Assembly: GCF_001423085.1 (NCBI RefSeq)
Contig: NZ_LMNU01000034.1
Coordinates: forward strand, 62,001-126,000
Direction: 5' to 3'
DNA length: 64,000 bases
Source of the DNA: Methylobacterium sp. Leaf125
GTDB taxonomy: Bacteria; Pseudomonadota; Alphaproteobacteria; Rhizobiales; Beijerinckiaceae
Shown here: one piece after another, positions 16,578-24,886 of the stretch
How positions within the stretch are numbered: position 1 is the first letter of the stretch
Layout of the letters: each line of letters begins with the position of its first letter
Program-made: the position numbers and the translations under genes
Notes under the pieces: model-generated
Told to the model about the DNA's origin: nothing
Database searches by the model: none
What the model saw: only the letters and a program-made list of their open reading frames with translations

Positions 16578-18154
16578 CAGGCCATCTCCCCGATCGGATC
16601 GTGGGTCGGTTTCGGCCGGACCGCCGCGGCGACGTTGCGACGAAGCGTCGGCACGTCTTCCCAGATGCCGGCGGCATGGCCCTCGCCGACGCCGTCGAAG
16701 AAGTCCCGCATGGCATCGAAGCGCGCGCGGTTGCCGAGGGCGGCGTTGATGACTTTCGCCAGCGAGCCGGCGCCCGCCACGCCCATGAGCGGGCGGGCCG
16801 AGATCAGGTTGGTGAAGTAGAGGGCGGGAATGCCGAGCGTCTTGGCCTTCTGCACCACGGGCGTGGTGCCGATGGCGAGGTCCGGCCGGACATCCATCAG
16901 GGCTGCGAGATCGTCCTCCAGGGACGCCCGGTAGCGCACCGCGACGCCGCGCGCCTCGAGCCAGGCCTGATCGGCCTCGGAGTACGGCGTGCGCGGGCAG
17001 GCGGTGCCCACGTAGGCGAGATCCGCGCCGCTCTCCACCAGGAGCCGGGCGACCAGCAGCTCGGAGCCCTCGTAGCCCGACAGCGTGATCCGGCCCCGGA
17101 TCGGATTGGCGCCGAGCGCCGCCCGGATCATCGGCAGGACGCGGTTCTTGGCCGCCTCCACCGTGGCACGGGGCACGGCGCAGGCCTCGCCGATCCGGTC
17201 GAGCCAGTCGGCGGTGCCGTCATGCCCGACGGGGGCCGAACCGACGATCGGCCGCCCGGCGCCGGCGAATTCGCGCAGCGACGCGGTGTAGAACGGGTGG
17301 ATCGCCGCCACGGCGGTGCAGTCCAGGGCGGCGTAGAGCTCGCGCCATTCCCGCGTCGGGACTACCGGGCCGGCACTGAGACCCAGCGGCTCCAGCAGGC
17401 CGCCGATCACGACCGGGTCGGCGGGAAACATCTCGCCGAGGAGGGCCACGGTGGGACGCTCGGCCCGGCCGGTGCGGGGCGCCTGCACGGGCCCCTGCTC
17501 GGCCTCGGTCCGCGCGACCCTGAGCATCGCGCCGGCCAGGACGTCCTTGGCCTCGGCATGGGTCGGGACCCCGAAGCCCGGAACGTCGATGCCGATGATG
17601 CGGACGCCGTCGATCTCCTTCGGCAGCAGGCGGAGCGGCACGCCGGACGCGGTCGGCACGCAGAGATTGATGACGACGACGGCGTCGAAATCGGCCGGCT
17701 TGGCGACCTGGAACACCGCCTCGCGGATATCCTCGAACAGCTTGCCGGTGACCAGGGTCTCGGAGTTGAAGGGCACGTAGCCCACGCTCCGCTTGGCCCC
17801 GTAGAAATGTGCGGTGAAGGTCAGGCCGTAGACGCAGCAGGCCGAGCCGGAGAGGATCGTCGCCGTGCGGCGCATCCGCAGGCCGACCCGGAGCGAGCCG
17901 AAGGCCGGGCACATGCTCTGGGGCTGGTCGTGCGGGCCGGCCGGGTAGTCCCGGGCATAGGTGTCCAGGGTCTCGTTCAGGCCCGCGGCCTGGGCAGCCG
18001 CCCGCATCGCATCCTTGCCGGCGTGACAGCCATGGCCGTCCTCGCGCGCGGCGGCCAGGTTCACCACCTCGGCGGAGGCCGGGACGGCCCCCAGGGTCGA
18101 GGCCGGGCGCTCCTTGCGGGCGCGAAGAGCGGCGATGTCGAGGGTGACGGCCAT
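16577..18154 (-). CDS. bchY: Chlorophyllide a reductase subunit Y
   Basis: Encodes 525 residues. Cys-containing segments expected to bind the [4Fe-4S] cluster with BchZ are seen (S-M-C-P-A-F-G, and S-A-C-C-V-Y-G). Forms the catalytic BchYZ component of the ring-B reductase. It follows bchX by 6 bases and shares its last base with bchZ, so XYZ are one translational unit. Slightly long at the N-terminus relative to Rhodobacter. Confidence 0.95.
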   Translation of the reverse strand: MAVTLDIAALRARKERPASTLGAVPASAEVVNLAAAREDGHGCHAGKDAMRAAAQAAGLNETLDTYARDYPAGPHDQPQSMCPAFGSLRVGLRMRRTATILSGSACCVYGLTFTAHFYGAKRSVGYVPFNSETLVTGKLFEDIREAVFQVAKPADFDAVVVINLCVPTASGVPLRLLPKEIDGVRIIGIDVPGFGVPTHAEAKDVLAGAMLRVARTEAEQGPVQAPRTGRAERPTVALLGEMFPADPVVIGGLLEPLGLSAGPVVPTREWRELYAALDCTAVAAIHPFYTASLREFAGAGRPIVGSAPVGHDGTADWLDRIGEACAVPRATVEAAKNRVLPMIRAALGANPIRGRITLSGYEGSELLVARLLVESGADLAYVGTACPRTPYSEADQAWLEARGVAVRYRASLEDDLAALMDVRPDLAIGTTPVVQKAKTLGIPALYFTNLISARPLMGVAGAGSLAKVINAALGNRARFDAMRDFFDGVGEGHAAGIWEDVPTLRRNVAAAVRPKPTHDPIGEMA

Positions 18155-18160
18155 GATGCG

Positions 18161-19177
18161 TCAGACCTCGTCGTAGACGACTTCGAGGGACGGCTTCACG
18201 ACCTGCGTCGTACCGCACATGTCCTCGAAGGTGGCGGGCACCAGGGTGACGCCGCGGCCGACGGCCTCGCCCTTGAACAGGCCCAGGAGACCATCCTGGC
18301 TGAGGGGCGTCGGATGGTTCGGCGCCGCCTCGTGGACGTTCCGGGCGAGTTCGGAGAACAGGGAACCCCAGGGGCTCTCGGGCCGCCCGATGATCTCGTA
18401 ATTCGCGCTCTTCCGGCGGATGTCGTCGTCGGCCGGGATCGAGGCCAGGATCGGAATGCCCACGGCCGCCGCGAAGGCTTGGGCCTCGCCGGTGCCGTCA
18501 TCCTTGTTGATGACGAGACCGCCGACCCCGACGTTGCCGCCGAGCTTGCGGAAGTATTCCACCGCCGAGCAGACGTTGTTGGCGACGTAGAGCGACTGGA
18601 GATCGTTCGAGCCGACGACGATGACCTTCTGGCACATGTCGCGGGCGATCGGCAGGCCGAAGCCGCCGCAGACCACGTCGCCGAGGAAGTCGAGCAGGAC
18701 GTAGTCGAACCCCCAGTCGTGGAAGCCGAGCTTCTCCAGGAGCTCGAAGCCGTGGATGATGCCGCGACCACCGCAGCCGCGCCCGACCTCGGGACCGCCG
18801 AGCTCCATGGCGTAGACGCCGTCGCGCTTGAAGCAGACGTCGCCGATGGCGACCTGTTCGCCCGCGAGCTTCTTCCTGGTCGAAGTCTCGATGATCGTCG
18901 GGCAGGCGCGGCCGCCGAACAGGAGCGAGGTGGTGTCGCTCTTGGGGTCGCAGCCGATCAGCAGGACCTTCTTGCCCTGCTGGGCCATCATGTAGCTGAG
19001 GTTGGCCAGGGTGAACGACTTGCCGATGCCGCCCTTGCCGTAGATCGCGATGATCTGCGTCGCCTTGGTGGCGGCGACGGGCACGGGATCCGGCTCGATG
19101 CCGGCCTCGGCGCGCAGGGCCTCGGAGGCCTCCAGGGCGCCGCCGTTCAGCTGCCGGTTCGTCAGCTGGATGTTCAT
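18161..19177 (-). CDS. bchX: Chlorophyllide a reductase iron protein
   Basis: Encodes 338 residues from the ATG at 19177, which overlaps the bchC stop by 4 bases; a longer frame to 19210 is unlikely. NifH-like: P-loop G-K-G-G-I-G-K-S at 47-54 and cluster-binding Cys in G-R-G-C-G-G-R-G and V-V-C-G-G-F-G. It transfers electrons with ATP hydrolysis to BchYZ. Confidence 0.96.
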   Translation of the reverse strand: MNIQLTNRQLNGGALEASEALRAEAGIEPDPVPVAATKATQIIAIYGKGGIGKSFTLANLSYMMAQQGKKVLLIGCDPKSDTTSLLFGGRACPTIIETSTRKKLAGEQVAIGDVCFKRDGVYAMELGGPEVGRGCGGRGIIHGFELLEKLGFHDWGFDYVLLDFLGDVVCGGFGLPIARDMCQKVIVVGSNDLQSLYVANNVCSAVEYFRKLGGNVGVGGLVINKDDGTGEAQAFAAAVGIPILASIPADDDIRRKSANYEIIGRPESPWGSLFSELARNVHEAAPNHPTPLSQDGLLGLFKGEAVGRGVTLVPATFEDMCGTTQVVKPSLEVVYDEV

Positions 19178-20109
19178 GCGGCTCTCCAATCCAGGATCAT
19201 CTTCAGGCATCCGCCGTCACCGAAGGCCGTGCGATAGGCATCCGGAGCGTCCGCGGCCGGGCGCCGATGGGTGATGAGGTCGTCGAGGCAGAGCCGGTCC
19301 TCGGCGACGAGCGCGAGGGTCGCGGCGAGATCCTCCGGCCGCCACTGCGCGGCGACGCGGATCCGGGCTTCCCGGAGGAAGGCGGGCGCGAAGGCGAAGC
19401 CGAGACGGCCTTCGTAGAACCCGGCGAGGACCAGTTCGCCGCCGGGGGCGAGGCGCGCGATCCCGGTATCGAGGATGCCGGGATCGCCGCTGACGTCGAG
19501 GATCGTGGCGTAGTCGCGCCGTGCATCGTCCTCGGGCGCGAGAACGGGGTAGGATTCCGGATTCCGGCGCCGCACGGGGTTGGTTTCCCAGACCTGCGGC
19601 GTGGCGCCGAGGGCCTGGGCGATGCGCGCCACCAGGCGCCCCAGGACGCCGTGGCCGATGACGAGGAGCGGCCGACGCAGGTCGATCCCCGCCAGGGCGT
19701 GGCGCGCCGTGGCCGCCAGGGCGATCAGGGTTCCGCGCTCGCCCCAAGCCGTGTCGATGGGAACGAGGCGCTCGCCGGCGCTGACCAGGTGGGCGGCGGC
19801 GCCGCCGAACAAGCCGCGGACAGGGCCGAAGCACCGGGCACCGGGGACGAAGACGGTCTGCCCGACACGGACGCCGCTCCCGGCTCCGGCCTCGACGACC
19901 TCGCCGACGGACTCGTAGCCGGGCACCAGGGGGTAGCCCATCCCCGGAAACGACGGCATCCGGCCCGACCAGAGCAGGCGCTCGGTTCCGGTGCTGATGC
20001 CGCTCCAACGGATCGCCACGACGGCATCGCCGGCCGTGGGATCGTCGAGCGGCAGGCTTTCGAGGCTGAGCATTCCGGGATCGTGGAGGACGACGGCATC
20101 TGTTTGCAT
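19174..20109 (-). CDS. bchC: Bacteriochlorophyllide 3-hydroxyethyl dehydrogenase
   Basis: Encodes 311 residues of the medium-chain dehydrogenase type. It oxidises the C3 hydroxyethyl group (made by BchF) to the acetyl group of bacteriochlorophyll a. The N-terminal catalytic region and the nucleotide-binding segment V-I-G-H-G-V-L-G-R-L are intact. First gene of the bchCXYZ-puf run after a 109-base gap that carries two PpsR-type sites. Confidence 0.94.
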   Translation of the reverse strand: MQTDAVVLHDPGMLSLESLPLDDPTAGDAVVAIRWSGISTGTERLLWSGRMPSFPGMGYPLVPGYESVGEVVEAGAGSGVRVGQTVFVPGARCFGPVRGLFGGAAAHLVSAGERLVPIDTAWGERGTLIALAATARHALAGIDLRRPLLVIGHGVLGRLVARIAQALGATPQVWETNPVRRRNPESYPVLAPEDDARRDYATILDVSGDPGILDTGIARLAPGGELVLAGFYEGRLGFAFAPAFLREARIRVAAQWRPEDLAATLALVAEDRLCLDDLITHRRPAADAPDAYRTAFGDGGCLKMILDWRAA

Positions 20110-20163
20110 CGCGCCTGCCCTCCCCCATCCACCGACTCGGTTCGTTCGGCGCCGAACCTGTTA

Positions 20164-20181
20164 TGTCATCCTAGATAGACA
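20164..20181. promoter_or_regulatory. PpsR/CrtJ-type palindrome upstream of bchC (site 1)
   Basis: Matches TGT-N12-ACA exactly (TGT at 20164-20166, ACA at 20179-20181), 55 bases upstream of the bchC start. This is the recognition pattern of PpsR/CrtJ, the aerobic repressor encoded at 50179 in this window. Confidence 0.85.
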
Positions 20182-20189
20182 CTTTTGAA

Positions 20190-20207
20190 CGTCAAGATAA
20201 ACTTACA
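20190..20207. promoter_or_regulatory. PpsR/CrtJ-type palindrome upstream of bchC (site 2, one mismatch)
   Basis: Reads CGT-N12-ACA, one mismatch from the consensus, and lies exactly 8 bp beyond site 1. Two palindromes 8 bp apart is the classic CrtJ arrangement at bchC of Rhodobacter capsulatus, which makes the weak second site credible. Confidence 0.7.
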
Positions 20208-20218
20208 ATAACGCTGTC

Positions 20219-21370
20219 TTATCGCGTTGACACGAGCAGCCGGGTCAACAGCGGACGGCGCGTCGCGACTTCGACGCTGCGTCGGAAGCCGGCTTCGGAG
20301 AGGAGCGCCGTCAGATCCCCGACGGTGCGGCAGCGCCCGCTGCCCATCGCCAGGAGGTAGAGGCCGAAATAGGCGTCGGTGACCGGCTCGGCGCCGGGCG
20401 TACCGCTCATGGGCTCGGCGAGAATGAGACGCCCGCCGGGGGGAAGCGCCGCGTGCGCGGCCTTGAGCAGGATGCGGACGGTTGCGTCGCCGTGGTCGTG
20501 CACCACCCGCACCAGGCTGATGGCGTCGGCGCCGAGCGGGAGCGGGTCCGACAGGAAGCTGCCGCCGAAGGCCTGGAAGCGGCCCGCGAGCCCGGCCCGG
20601 CCAACCTGCTCCGTGGCGCGATGCGCCACCGCCGGCAGGTCGAAGAGTCGGAGTTGGAGCGCCGGCGCGAGGCGGCCGGCCGCCGCCAGGAAGGCGCCCT
20701 CGCCACCGCCCACATCCATGAGGCAGCGATGGCGGCGCATCGGGTAGGCCTCGAGGATATCCGCTGCGATCAGCGCCTGGGAGGCCGACATCAGCCCGCT
20801 ATAGGAGGCCACCGCCGCGGCCTCCAGCGCGGCCCCGTCCCCGAGGGCATAAGGCCAGTATCCGCCGAGACGGGTCGGTCCCGCCTCGCCGCGCAGGAGC
20901 GCGACGGGATCGCGCAGGTCGTCGTAGAGCAGCGCGTGATGCTCGATCATCCGGCCGATCGCGGGGTTCCCGATCAGGGCCGCCCCGAGATCGGCCAGGA
21001 CATAGCGGCCGTCCGGCAGCCCGCGGATCAGGCCGAGGGAGGCCGCGGCCTTGAGCAGACGCGTCCCGGCCTCGGGGGACAGCCCCATCCGGTGGGCCAG
21101 CGCCGCGCCCGGCACCGGGCCGTCCGACAGGAGGCCGAAGAGGTCGAGCCGGACACAGGCGAACAGCGCCTGCGAGTAGGTGAACCCCGCGCAGAGATCG
21201 AACAGCGCGCGGGTGTTCGACCGCGCGATCCGCCGCGTCAGCGGAAAGCCGGCGGCCCAGCGCTGAAAGCGCGGATCGGCGATGATGCGGGCCCGGAGCG
21301 CGTACCAGCGCGCCCGGAGCCCCCCGGTGCCGGGCGGAAGCGGTGGATCGAGGGTGGCGCCGCGCGCCAC
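20219..21370 (-). CDS. crtF: Demethylspheroidene O-methyltransferase
   Basis: Encodes 383 residues from the GTG at 21370, one base after the crtE stop and with GGGAG ten bases upstream; a TTG at 21391 would add seven residues and overlap crtE but has no ribosome binding site. A SAM-binding methyltransferase fold is clear in the C-terminal half (L-M-D-V-G-G-G-E-G-A-F-L near residue 215; L-V-R-V-V-H-D-H). It methylates the tertiary hydroxyl added by CrtC in the spheroidene/spirilloxanthin pathway. Confidence 0.92.
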   Translation of the reverse strand: MARGATLDPPLPPGTGGLRARWYALRARIIADPRFQRWAAGFPLTRRIARSNTRALFDLCAGFTYSQALFACVRLDLFGLLSDGPVPGAALAHRMGLSPEAGTRLLKAAASLGLIRGLPDGRYVLADLGAALIGNPAIGRMIEHHALLYDDLRDPVALLRGEAGPTRLGGYWPYALGDGAALEAAAVASYSGLMSASQALIAADILEAYPMRRHRCLMDVGGGEGAFLAAAGRLAPALQLRLFDLPAVAHRATEQVGRAGLAGRFQAFGGSFLSDPLPLGADAISLVRVVHDHGDATVRILLKAAHAALPPGGRLILAEPMSGTPGAEPVTDAYFGLYLLAMGSGRCRTVGDLTALLSEAGFRRSVEVATRRPLLTRLLVSTR

Positions 21371-21371
21371 C

Positions 21372-22241
21372 TCACGCCAGCTCCCGCGCAAGGCTCGCCG
21401 GCAGGAAGAGCCGGGTTTGCGCCTCGATCTCGGTGCGCAGCGTTTCGGCGCCGGGACAATCCGGGATGACCTCGACGGCCTCGCGCACCAGGCGCTTCAG
21501 GCGCGTGAGCGCCCCGCCCATCCCGAGGAGCGCGGCCGCGTTCGGGCGACCGAGCGTCGAGTCGCGGCCGACGGGCTTGCCGACCTCCTCCTGGCGGCAG
21601 GCGACGTCGCGCAGATCGTCGGCCACCTGGTAGGCCTCGCCCAGGCATTCCCCGAGGAGTCGCCAGGGCAGCGACGGAGCGCCCGCGGCGGCGGCCCCCG
21701 TGACCGTCGCGGCGGCGAACAGCGCCCCGGTCTTGGCCTGCTGATACTCGGTCAACGCCACGGTCGGCTCCGATTCCCAGGCCTGACCGGCGGCGATTCC
21801 CGACGGCGAACCGGCCGCCCGGGCAACGAGGCCGACGAGGGCGGCCAGCCGCTTCGGATTCCGGGCCGCGCCGCGCGCGAGGGTCTCGAAGGCCGAGACG
21901 ATGAGGGCGTCGCCCGTCAGCACCGCGAGGGGCTCGCCGAAGGCGGCGTGGACGGAGGGTTGGCCGCGCCGGAGGGGCGCATCGTCGAAGCAGGGCAGGT
22001 CGTCGTGGACGAGGGAGGCGCAGTGAAGGAGCTCGATGGCAGCGGCCGCGGCGTCCGAGGCTGCCGGATCGTCGTCGCCGCAGGCCCGGGCCACGGACAG
22101 GCACAGGCGCGGGCGGATCCGGTGCCCGCCGGGGAAGACGGCGTAGCGGATCGACTCGGCGAGGCGTGGCGGCGCTCCGGGCGCCTCCAGGTGCGCGACG
22201 GCGGCGTCGAGGGCGGTCTCGATGCGACGGTTGGCGTCCAT
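21372..22241 (-). CDS. crtE: Geranylgeranyl diphosphate synthase
   Basis: Encodes 289 residues from the ATG at 22241, preceded by GGGAGAG; the frame is open further upstream through the promoter palindrome, but that is unlikely to be translated. Both prenyl-synthase Asp motifs are present (V-H-D-D-L-P-C-F-D-D and Q-V-A-D-D-L-R-D). It makes the C20 precursor for carotenoids and for the phytyl tail of bacteriochlorophyll. First gene of the crtEF-bchCXYZ-puf run and divergent from crtD. Confidence 0.95.
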   Translation of the reverse strand: MDANRRIETALDAAVAHLEAPGAPPRLAESIRYAVFPGGHRIRPRLCLSVARACGDDDPAASDAAAAAIELLHCASLVHDDLPCFDDAPLRRGQPSVHAAFGEPLAVLTGDALIVSAFETLARGAARNPKRLAALVGLVARAAGSPSGIAAGQAWESEPTVALTEYQQAKTGALFAAATVTGAAAAGAPSLPWRLLGECLGEAYQVADDLRDVACRQEEVGKPVGRDSTLGRPNAAALLGMGGALTRLKRLVREAVEVIPDCPGAETLRTEIEAQTRLFLPASLARELA

Positions 22242-22282
22242 TGGCCGTCTCTCCCGTGTCACTTGTTCTTGCGTACTCAAAG

Positions 22283-22300
22283 TGTCAGTATTTATTGACA
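22283..22300. promoter_or_regulatory. PpsR/CrtJ-type palindrome between crtE and crtD
   Basis: Exact TGT-N12-ACA in the extended form TGTCA-N8-TGACA, in the 96-base divergent gap: 42 bases upstream of crtE and 37 upstream of crtD. One site can repress both directions. Confidence 0.88.
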
Positions 22301-22337
22301 GTCGTCAAGACGGATCCGCTTGACGGGAGGAAGCCAC

Positions 22338-23861
22338 GTGAAGGTCGTCGTCATCGGTGCCGGCATAGGCGGTCTGGTCGCCGCGCTGCGGCTCGCCCAT
22401 GCGGGCCTCGACGTGACGGTGCTGGAACGGGGGCAGCGGCCGGGCGGCAAGATGCGGCGTGTCCCGGTGGGCGGGACGGCGGTCGATGCCGGCCCCACCG
22501 TGTTCACGATGCGCTGGGTCTTCGAGGAAATCTTCGCCGAATGCGGCGCGGACCTCGGCGCCCATGTCGGGCTGGAGCCGGCCGCGATCCTGGCCCGGCA
22601 TGCCTGGAGGCCCGGCGAACAGCTCGACCTCCACGCCGATCCGGACGCCTCGGAGGCGGCGATCGCGGAATTCGCCGGGCCGCGCGCGCGCGACGGATAC
22701 CGTCGGTTCCGCGCCCGCGCCGCCGAGGTCTACGCCACCCTGGAGAGGCCCTTCATCCGGGGCGAGCGCCCGAGCCCGATCGACCTGACCCGACAGGCCG
22801 GCCTCTCGGGCCTGGGCGACCTCTGGCGCATCCAGCCCTTCACCACCCTGTGGCGCGCCCTCGGCGACTATTTCACCGATCCGCGGCTGCGGCAGCTCTT
22901 CGGCCGCTACGCGACCTATTGCGGCTCGTCGCCCTTCGCGGCGCCCGCGACCCTGATGCTGGTGGCCCACGTGGAGAGCCAGGGCGTCTGGCACGTGGCC
23001 GGCGGCCTCAGCCGCCTCGCCGGCGCGGTCGCCGCGCTGGCCGGGGAGCGCGGCGCCGCCTTTCGCTACGGGACGGCCGCCCGCGGCATCGCCGTGCAGG
23101 GCGGCCGCGTCGTCGGCGTCGACCTCGACGACGGCGAGCGGCTCCCCGCGGATGCTGTGATCTGCAACGCCGACGTGGCGGCCCTGGCCGATGGCCTGCT
23201 CGGACGCGACGCGGCCCGGGCCGCAGAGACCGTTCCGGCCTCCGAGCGCTCGCTCTCGGCGGTTACGGTCTGCGCGCAGGCGCGTGCCGCGGGCTTCCCG
23301 CTCGCGCGGCACACCGTGTTCTTCTCCGGCGACTACGCGGCGGAGTTCGCGCGCATTCGGGCCGGGCACCTGCCGGACGATCCCACGGTCTATGTCTGCG
23401 CGCAGGACCGATCCGACGCGAGCGCTCCGTCGGATCGGCCCGAGCGCCTGCTCTGCCTCGTCAACGCCCCGGCCCGGACCTTCAGCCCCTCGGAGATCGA
23501 GACATGCGTGACCACGATGCGGCGGCGCCTGAGCGCGAGCGGATTGACCCTCTCGGAGACGGCGGATCCGGTGACGACGGGCCCGGCGGAGTTCGCGCAC
23601 CTGTTCCCGGGATCGGCGGGCGCGCTCTACGGGCGGGCGTCCCACGGCTGGATGGCCTCGTTCAAGCGCCCGGGCGCCCGTACGCGGATTCCGGGCCTCT
23701 ACCTCGCGGGGGGGAGCGTGCATCCGGGTCCGGGGGTGCCGATGGCGGCGCAGTCCGGGCGGATCGCGGCGGACAGCCTGCTGCGGGACCGGAGCGGCGC
23801 CCGCGCTTCGATACGCGGGTGGATCGCGACGGCTACGTCTGGTGGTACGTCGATGCCCTGA
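22338..23861 (+). CDS. crtD: Hydroxyneurosporene (methoxyneurosporene) desaturase
   Basis: Encodes 507 residues from the GTG at 22338 with GGGAGGAA upstream. FAD-binding N-terminus V-V-V-I-G-A-G-I-G-G, and the C-terminal amine-oxidase/desaturase signature G-V-P-M-A-A-Q-S-G-R. It introduces the C3,4 double bond into 1-hydroxy carotenoids. The last 43 bases overlap the start of crtC. Divergent from crtE. Confidence 0.93.
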   Translation: MKVVVIGAGIGGLVAALRLAHAGLDVTVLERGQRPGGKMRRVPVGGTAVDAGPTVFTMRWVFEEIFAECGADLGAHVGLEPAAILARHAWRPGEQLDLHADPDASEAAIAEFAGPRARDGYRRFRARAAEVYATLERPFIRGERPSPIDLTRQAGLSGLGDLWRIQPFTTLWRALGDYFTDPRLRQLFGRYATYCGSSPFAAPATLMLVAHVESQGVWHVAGGLSRLAGAVAALAGERGAAFRYGTAARGIAVQGGRVVGVDLDDGERLPADAVICNADVAALADGLLGRDAARAAETVPASERSLSAVTVCAQARAAGFPLARHTVFFSGDYAAEFARIRAGHLPDDPTVYVCAQDRSDASAPSDRPERLLCLVNAPARTFSPSEIETCVTTMRRRLSASGLTLSETADPVTTGPAEFAHLFPGSAGALYGRASHGWMASFKRPGARTRIPGLYLAGGSVHPGPGVPMAAQSGRIAADSLLRDRSGARASIRGWIATATSGGTSMP

Positions 23862-24718
23862 GCGAGGACGGCCGCCAGGGCCTGACCATCATCGCCTTCA
23901 TCGGCAGCGTGTTCTCGCCCTATTACGCCTGGGACCCCAGCCGCGACCCCTTCGACCACTGCGCCGTCAACGTCGTGCTCTACGGCGAACGGGCCAACCG
24001 CTTCTGCATGACCGAGCGGGGCCGGAAGAGTCTGAACCGGGATGCCGACCACATCCAGATCGGGCCGAGCGGCCTGTCCTGGGACGGCACCACGCTGACG
24101 ATCCGCCTCGACGAGGTGACGGCGCCGATCCCCGCCCGGGTCCGAGGGACGGTGCGCCTGCGCCCGGGAGGCTTCACGCCGGGCCCGCGCCCTCTCGATG
24201 CGGCGGGCCAGCACCGCTGGTGGCCGATGGCGCCCTCCTCCCCGGTCGAGGTGGCGCTGGAGGAGCCCGGGATCGCCTGGCGCGGAACCGCCTACTTCGA
24301 CACCAACCACGGCGACACGTCGCTCGAGGCCGCCTTTCGCGACTGGACCTGGTGCCGGGCCGACCTGCGCGACGGGGCGGCGATCCTGTACGACGTCAAC
24401 CGGACGGACGGCACCCGGCAGGAACTCACCCTGTGCTTCGCCGCCGACGGGACGCCCCGGGACATCGACCCGCCGCGGCGCGTCGCCCTGCCGCCGACGC
24501 GGTTCTGGCGCATGCCGCGCAGTACGCGGAGCGACGATGATCGCGTGGAGGTCGCGCGAACCTTCGAGGACACGCCGTTCTACGCGCGGTCCTGTCTCCG
24601 CGCGACCCTGCGCGGCGAGGCGGTGCGACCGGTCCACGAGAGCCTGTCGCTCACGCGTTTCAGCCACCCCCTGGTGCGGCTGATGCTGCCGTTCCGGATG
24701 CCGCGCCGGACGCGCTGA
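23819..24718 (+). CDS. crtC: Acyclic carotenoid 1,2-hydratase
   Basis: Encodes 299 residues from the GTG at 23819, the only usable start before the conserved G-Y-V-W-W-Y-V-D motif; it lies inside the 3' end of crtD with no clear ribosome binding site, so translation is probably coupled. Family features include F-I-G-S-V-F-S-P-Y-Y and the G-T-A-Y-F-D-T-N-H-G-D segment. It adds water across the C1,2 bond of neurosporene or lycopene. Convergent with orf53/crtB, with only 6 bases between the stops. Confidence 0.9.
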   Translation: MDRDGYVWWYVDALSEDGRQGLTIIAFIGSVFSPYYAWDPSRDPFDHCAVNVVLYGERANRFCMTERGRKSLNRDADHIQIGPSGLSWDGTTLTIRLDEVTAPIPARVRGTVRLRPGGFTPGPRPLDAAGQHRWWPMAPSSPVEVALEEPGIAWRGTAYFDTNHGDTSLEAAFRDWTWCRADLRDGAAILYDVNRTDGTRQELTLCFAADGTPRDIDPPRRVALPPTRFWRMPRSTRSDDDRVEVARTFEDTPFYARSCLRATLRGEAVRPVHESLSLTRFSHPLVRLMLPFRMPRRTR

Positions 24719-24724
24719 GGCGGA

Positions 24725-24886
24725 TCAGGCCGGCGGGCCCTCGGCCTGCTCGGCGGCCGCGCGCGCGGCCGCCGCCCGGTCGCGCCGGATGCCGCGCTTC
24801 AGGACCACGAGCTGCCAGGTCGCCAACCCCAGGGCGAGCGCGAAGACGAGACCGATGTCGAAGGCGGCGAAGAGCGGGTCGGTCAC
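24725..24886 (-). CDS. Small membrane protein downstream of crtB (orf53)
   Basis: Encodes 53 residues from a GTG at 24886 that overlaps the crtB stop (GTGA), a strong sign of a real coupled gene. Residues 8-29 form one membrane helix (F-D-I-G-L-V-F-A-L-A), followed by a basic then Ala/Glu-rich cytoplasmic tail. I recall similar small ORFs after crtB in other rhizobial photosynthesis clusters, but no function. A membrane partner of carotenoid enzymes is a possible inference. Confidence 0.6.
   Translation of the reverse strand: MTDPLFAAFDIGLVFALALGLATWQLVVLKRGIRRDRAAAARAAAEQAEGPPA

Noticed and set aside
16601..19237. An 878-codon open frame on the plus strand opposite bchY and bchX
   Set aside because: It has Asp/Val/Arg-rich composition, no domain and no ribosome binding site, and lies antisense to two well-recognised genes.
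22264..22281. A second PpsR site beside the crtE/crtD palindrome
   Set aside because: It reads TGT-N12-AAA and is only one base from the perfect site, not at the 8-bp spacing seen at bchC and bchG.
22304..22324. Inverted repeat GTCAAG-N9-CTTGAC just before crtD
   Set aside because: It is palindromic, but does not fit the TGT-N12-ACA pattern and abuts the ribosome binding site; no regulator could be assigned.
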